This document shows positions 5,351 to 8,077 of a DNA stretch of 8,077 nt, one piece after another. The DNA is from Oscillospiraceae bacterium (lineage in GTDB: Bacteria > Bacillota > Clostridia > Oscillospirales > Oscillospiraceae): the NCBI GenBank assembly GCA_016293265.1, contig JAEDEN010000071.1, forward strand, positions 1 to 8,077. Direction: 5' to 3'. Below the pieces are notes generated by a model. That model had not been told where the DNA came from and searched no databases. It was given only the letters and a program-made list of their open reading frames with translations. The stretch's first letter is position 1. Each line of letters opens with the position of its first letter. A program made the translations under genes and the position numbers.

Positions 5351-5920
5351 ATGGAGCTTTTGCACGCCATCCGGGCCTATCAGCCCTGGAACGAACAGGA
5401 ACAGAGGGATCAGAATGAGCTTTTACGGCGGCTGGAAAGCGGCGAGGACCTTCTGACCCGGGACAATCTCTCCGCCCATCTGACGGCTTCGGCCTGGGTG
5501 GTGAGCCCCGACCGCACCCGGGTTCTAATGGCCTACCACAACCTTTATGACTCCTGGGCGTGGCTGGGAGGCCATGCCGACGGGGAAGGGGACCTTCTCT
5601 CCGTGGCTCTTCGTGAGGTGCGGGAGGAAAGCGGCCTTACGGAGGTCACACCTGTTGAAGAGGATATCTTCTCCCTGGAGATCCTGACTGTGGACGGCCA
5701 TGAGAAGAAGGGACGGTATGTGCCCTCCCATCTGCATTTGAACGTCACCTTTTTGCTGGAGGCCGACCCGGAAGCGCCGGTGCGGTGCAAGGAAGATGAA
5801 AACAGCCGTGTGGGCTGGTTCTCCCTTGAGGAGGCTATAGCGGCCTCCTCCGAGCCCTGGTTCCGGGAGCGGGTGTACAGCAAGCTCAACGCAAAGCTCA
5901 GGGCACGCAGCGAAGCATGA
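5351..5920 (+). CDS. NUDIX hydrolase
   Basis: This 189-residue protein has one NUDIX domain (about 42-175). Such enzymes cleave nucleoside diphosphates linked to another group, using Mg2+ or Mn2+, and often remove damaged or regulatory nucleotides. The NUDIX box runs from G74 to L96 and ends REVREESGL, with the metal-binding glutamates E89, E92 and E93 intact. The glutamate expected six residues after the first glycine is replaced by G80, with acidic residues on both sides (E79, D81). The preceding D-S-W-A-W-L-G-G-H-A segment is typical of this subgroup. I chose the ATG at 5351 because GGAGGGAA lies just upstream and the earlier in-frame ATG falls within the promoter. The substrate cannot be inferred. 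It stands alone, divergent from spo0A, and ends at its own terminator. Confidence 0.92.
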   Translation: MELLHAIRAYQPWNEQEQRDQNELLRRLESGEDLLTRDNLSAHLTASAWVVSPDRTRVLMAYHNLYDSWAWLGGHADGEGDLLSVALREVREESGLTEVTPVEEDIFSLEILTVDGHEKKGRYVPSHLHLNVTFLLEADPEAPVRCKEDENSRVGWFSLEEAIAASSEPWFRERVYSKLNAKLRARSEA

Positions 5921-5952
5921 CCGCCGGCCCGTCGGCTGTCCGATCCGATCAG

Positions 5953-5989
5953 AAACCGCCCCGGAGGGTCCTCCGGGGCGGTTTTGTTT
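5953..5989 (+). terminator. Intrinsic terminator after the NUDIX gene
   Basis: A 14-bp perfect stem (5953-5966 with 5971-5984) carries loop GGTC, and the T-rich tract runs to 5989. Read leftward, the T-tract is poor (TTTCT), so it is a weaker stop for the convergent ketopantoate reductase gene, whose stop codon is about 37 bp away. Confidence 0.88.
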
Positions 5990-6025
5990 CATATATTGTC
6001 ACATTTTGTCGATTATATTGTGCTT

Positions 6026-6955
6026 TTAAAAATTCTTTGCCCGGTCCAGCAGCTTTTCATAGTACCGGCGGGTCACCGGCGTCTCCACGCCGAGGCGCTC
6101 TGCCATGCGAATAAGGTCTCCGCTGAAGACCTCCAGTTCCCCCCGGCGGCCCTGTGCAAAGTCCCGGCTAAGAGAGCTTTCAGCCCCGTCCCCCGTCTTC
6201 TCCAGGCGGTACAGTTCCTTTTCCACCAGCCCCTCTGCCAGCGCCGCGCCGCATCTGCAGCCCACGGCCCTGGCCTCCCCAAGGATGGACGCAAAATCGG
6301 AGCGAAGGGGCTCCCGCTTCAGCGCCCCGGCATTGGCCGCCTCCGCGGCAGTCATGGTATTGTAGGCGCAGTTGAACACATATTTGTTCCAGATGGCAGT
6401 CTTGCTGTCGGAGGTCAGGCGGAAGTCGATGCCGGCCCCGGCCATGATGTCCCTGAGCTGCGCCATCCGTCCGTCCCCCTTCAGATCATCCACGAACAGG
6501 TGGGTAAAGGGGCCGCTCTGTGTGATGGAAAAGTCCGCCCCAGCGCTGGAAACGGTATAGATAACGCTGCCGGCTACCCTTCCTGTAGAAAGGCCCTCCC
6601 TGAGCACCTCCTCCGCCGTGACGCCGTTCATCACCGGAACCACAATGGTCTCCGGGCCCACGATAGGCCCAATCTGTCCGGTCACTTTAGGAAGGGCGTC
6701 ATTTTTCACGCAAACCAGCACAAAATCCTGGACGGGCAGCTCCGCCGGTATCTCGGCCACGGTTTCGGGATAGGCAGTAAAGGTTCCAAACACATCGCTG
6801 TGGAGGGTCAGGCCTTTTTCCCGCAGGTGCGCCCCCCGCTTGCCCCGGGCAACAAGGCTCACCGCGCCGCCATACTTGCGCACCAGCGGTGCCGCCAGCA
6901 CACCGCCCACACCGCCGATGCCCACCACGGCCAGGCGAAAAGAATCATTCTTCAT
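6026..6955 (-). CDS. Ketopantoate reductase family protein (ApbA/PanE)
   Basis: This 309-residue protein has the length and layout of 2-dehydropantoate 2-reductase, which makes pantoate for coenzyme A using NADPH in the cytoplasm. The Rossmann fold starts at residue 8 with VVGIGGVGG (GxGxxG, residues 13-18). The V-M-N110-G motif follows the nucleotide domain. The C-terminal helical domain carries K191 in IWNKYVFNCAYNTMTA, the position of the catalytic lysine, and E273 in RGELEVFSG, the position of the catalytic glutamate. The Asn often found before the glycine in that last motif is Ser278 here. I chose the ATG at 6955, which has an AAAGGGGA site 8 bases upstream and a promoter at the right distance. 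No panB, panC or panD lies nearby, and this superfamily includes paralogues acting on other 2-oxoacids, so I give no gene symbol. Confidence 0.88.
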   Translation of the reverse strand: MKNDSFRLAVVGIGGVGGVLAAPLVRKYGGAVSLVARGKRGAHLREKGLTLHSDVFGTFTAYPETVAEIPAELPVQDFVLVCVKNDALPKVTGQIGPIVGPETIVVPVMNGVTAEEVLREGLSTGRVAGSVIYTVSSAGADFSITQSGPFTHLFVDDLKGDGRMAQLRDIMAGAGIDFRLTSDSKTAIWNKYVFNCAYNTMTAAEAANAGALKREPLRSDFASILGEARAVGCRCGAALAEGLVEKELYRLEKTGDGAESSLSRDFAQGRRGELEVFSGDLIRMAERLGVETPVTRRYYEKLLDRAKNF

Positions 6956-6985
6956 AAAGGTTCCCCTTTCCGCTTTTTTACCCTT

Positions 6986-7014
6986 ATCATAGCAAATTTC
7001 AGTGGGAATGGGAA
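6986..7014 (-). promoter_or_regulatory. Sigma-A-like promoter for the ketopantoate reductase gene
   Basis: Read leftward, TTCCCA (7014-7009) and TATGAT (6991-6986) are 17 bases apart, with an extended -10 TGC just before the -10. It sits about 30 bases upstream of the start codon. Confidence 0.6.
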
Positions 7015-7018
7015 GCAA

Positions 7019-7379
7019 AAAATCCCGGTGCGGAAAGGGCGTTGTTTGTAAAGCAGCCTTTCTCTGCCGGAGTCAAGAAAGGGGCCATCCGTGCGGAGAA
7101 TATGGCAGAGGGTGCGTTCCTGCCGGTCAGCAGTTTACCGCAACGGGAGCCGATAGAACCGTTATCTGAATACCGGGAGGAGCCCCCGAAAGATTTTCAT
7201 GTTGTTGGGGCGTTACGTTATCAGATGGCAGAATTATTCACATTTTTCTGATACACTTTATTCAATTCAGCAAAAGAGTGAAAGAAAGGAATGTAAATAC
7301 TATTATGTTCTTGGCGAAGATTGGAAGTATTTCGAATTCGAAGCGGAACGATGAATTCGCTATTGACCGAGGTGGAAAA
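7019..7379. other. Gene-free stretch with compositional boundary
   Basis: I see no recognisable gene between the ketopantoate reductase promoter and the membrane protein. A rightward frame is open up to a TGA at 7249-7251, but its product resembles no family I know, and it lacks a convincing Shine-Dalgarno sequence. It could be a degraded gene end. From about 7200 the DNA becomes clearly more AT-rich than the genes to the left, consistent with a junction between host and acquired DNA. Confidence 0.4.
7278..7306 (+). promoter_or_regulatory. Candidate promoter for the membrane protein gene
   Basis: GTGAAA (7278-7283) and TATTAT (7301-7306) are spaced by 17 bases, about 74 bases before the chosen start codon. 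A perfect 12-bp palindrome, TTCGAATTCGAA, sits at 7331-7342 in the predicted leader, where it could be an operator. AT-rich DNA gives such matches easily, so confidence is limited. Confidence 0.4.
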
Positions 7380-7865
7380 ATGAAAAAGAAGCTGTTGAAT
7401 CCATGTACTATGTTCATGGTTGGTCTTTGCCTGGGAATTGTCTCGCGGTTATTGGACATATACACTCAGAACTTGGGCGAAATGTTTTCGCAAATGGCAG
7501 TATGGATCCTTTTGGGTACATTAATATCCATTTTCAGTGAAACAGCGAAGAAAGCTGCGTTTAACATCCTCCCTTTTTGTTTTGGAATGCTGATAGCATA
7601 TTATACTGTGGCCATAATCAGCCACGGCGTATACGGCAAAACCTTTATCATCGGATGGACAATATTTGCTTTATGCTCGCCGATCATGGCATATGTTGCT
7701 TGGATGGCAAAGCAAAGAGGTATATTTCCAAAAATTATCAGCGTTGGAATTGTGGCAGTTTCTGCTTTATCTTCAATTTTGCTGTTTGATGGATTCAGAT
7801 TATATGATTTTGTGATTGACGGATTACTGATATATTTTCTGTTTTTCAAGAAGATCAAACGATAA
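7380..7865 (+). CDS. Polytopic membrane protein, DUF6518-like
   Basis: This encodes 161 residues, mostly hydrophobic, with five or six predicted membrane segments at about 8-25, 36-53, 58-80, 88-109, 117-137 and 139-155, and a Lys-rich C-terminus that is probably cytoplasmic. The stretch with VSRLLDIY, LGEMF, VWILLGTLISIFSETAKKAAFN and FCFGMLIAYY resembles what I remember of the DUF6518 family of unknown function; this comes from memory and is not verified. I chose the ATG at 7380 because GAGGTGG lies just upstream and the sequence begins MKKKLLNPC. An in-frame GTG at 7278 would add 34 residues without a good ribosome site and would overlap the candidate promoter. The gene is markedly more AT-rich than the rest of the window, a sign of recent transfer. 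Any function would be a guess. Confidence 0.75.
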   Translation: MKKKLLNPCTMFMVGLCLGIVSRLLDIYTQNLGEMFSQMAVWILLGTLISIFSETAKKAAFNILPFCFGMLIAYYTVAIISHGVYGKTFIIGWTIFALCSPIMAYVAWMAKQRGIFPKIISVGIVAVSALSSILLFDGFRLYDFVIDGLLIYFLFFKKIKR

Positions 7866-8077
7866 AAACGGGTGGATGATTGCTAGAAAGATAAAGTGCA
7901 ATTGATAGGGCGGTTGAAAACCCCTTTGGGAACGAAGGGGCGCACTCCATTCCACCTCAGCAAAAGAAAAGGGAAAGGCCCCGAATATTGCGTCACGGCC
8001 TGACTGCAAGGCGGCTACACCCAGGTGCCGTCAAGAGTTATGCGCAAATTAGTTTGCAGACTCTGGCTGAATGAGGT
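7866..8077. other. Hairpin-rich non-coding tail at the right edge
   Basis: Three hairpins lie in a row. CCCCTT/AAGGGG brackets about 7920-7939. TTGCGTCA with TGAC-T-GCAA (7988-8009) forms an 8-bp stem with one bulge and loop CGGCC. GCAAA/TTTGC (8044-8057) forms a 5-bp stem with loop TTAG. An ATG at 8040 starts a frame (MRKLVCRLWLNEV) that runs off the window, but its ribosome site is poor. Several frames across 7950-8060 look like translated fragments I associate with integrative elements of gut Firmicutes, a memory-based impression only. Confidence 0.35.

Noticed and set aside
6006..6013. 0A-box-like TTTGTCGA sequence
   Set aside because: It lies between two convergent gene ends, where no promoter is expected, and it lacks the full TGTCGAA core.
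5984..7051. Rightward open frame of 355 codons opposite the ketopantoate reductase gene
   Set aside because: The leftward frame has the Rossmann motif and catalytic-type residues plus a promoter and ribosome site; the rightward product matches nothing.
7824..8009. Leftward 61-codon frame at the right end
   Set aside because: It overlaps the end of the membrane protein gene and the hairpins, lacks a ribosome site, and looks like incidental translation of a repeat-like sequence.

Overview
The window reads as chromosomal DNA from an endospore-forming, fairly GC-rich member of the Clostridia. The best guess is an Oscillospiraceae-type gut anaerobe, which is an inference from gene content and base composition. 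The key evidence is a clear spo0A (sporulation master regulator) together with a gerQ-cwlJ pair (spore coat/cortex germination module). Promoters are sigma-A-like, Shine-Dalgarno sequences are strong, and intrinsic terminators separate the units.

Layout, left to right. Positions 1-337 hold AT-rich DNA with a possible gene tail entering from the left and a long intrinsic terminator. Positions 338-2045 are a leftward cluster: cwlJ (cortex hydrolase), gerQ-like coat protein with a Met/Asn/Gly-rich tail, then a small nitroreductase. A perfect 13-bp-stem terminator separates it from a leftward TSCPD-domain gene (2122-2373). A divergent promoter region follows, with a 20-bp operator-like sequence repeated exactly twice. 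It drives a rightward PadR regulator (2557-2877) and, 1 bp later, a DUF2812 membrane protein (2879-4246). A bidirectional terminator separates this from convergent spo0A (4369-5130, leftward). Divergent from spo0A is a NUDIX hydrolase (5351-5920), ending at a strong terminator. A leftward ketopantoate-reductase family gene (6026-6955) comes next. From about 7020 the composition changes: a 361-bp gene-free stretch, then an AT-rich polytopic membrane protein (7380-7865, DUF6518-like) and a 212-bp hairpin-rich tail at the window edge. This right end looks foreign, perhaps the start of a mobile element, but no integrase or attachment site is visible.

How the genes work together. Spo0A commits the cell to sporulation. 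CwlJ and GerQ act much later, on the finished spore, when the cortex is degraded during germination. PadR plus DUF2812 is a self-contained, probably autoregulated envelope module of unknown function. The nitroreductase, NUDIX and ketopantoate-reductase genes are metabolic or housekeeping genes with no obvious link to the rest. I see no CRISPR array, rRNA, tRNA or defence system. The points most worth a second look are the Asp-to-Ala change in the Spo0A receiver pocket, the twin PadR operator, the Met-rich tail of the GerQ homologue, and the foreign-looking right end.
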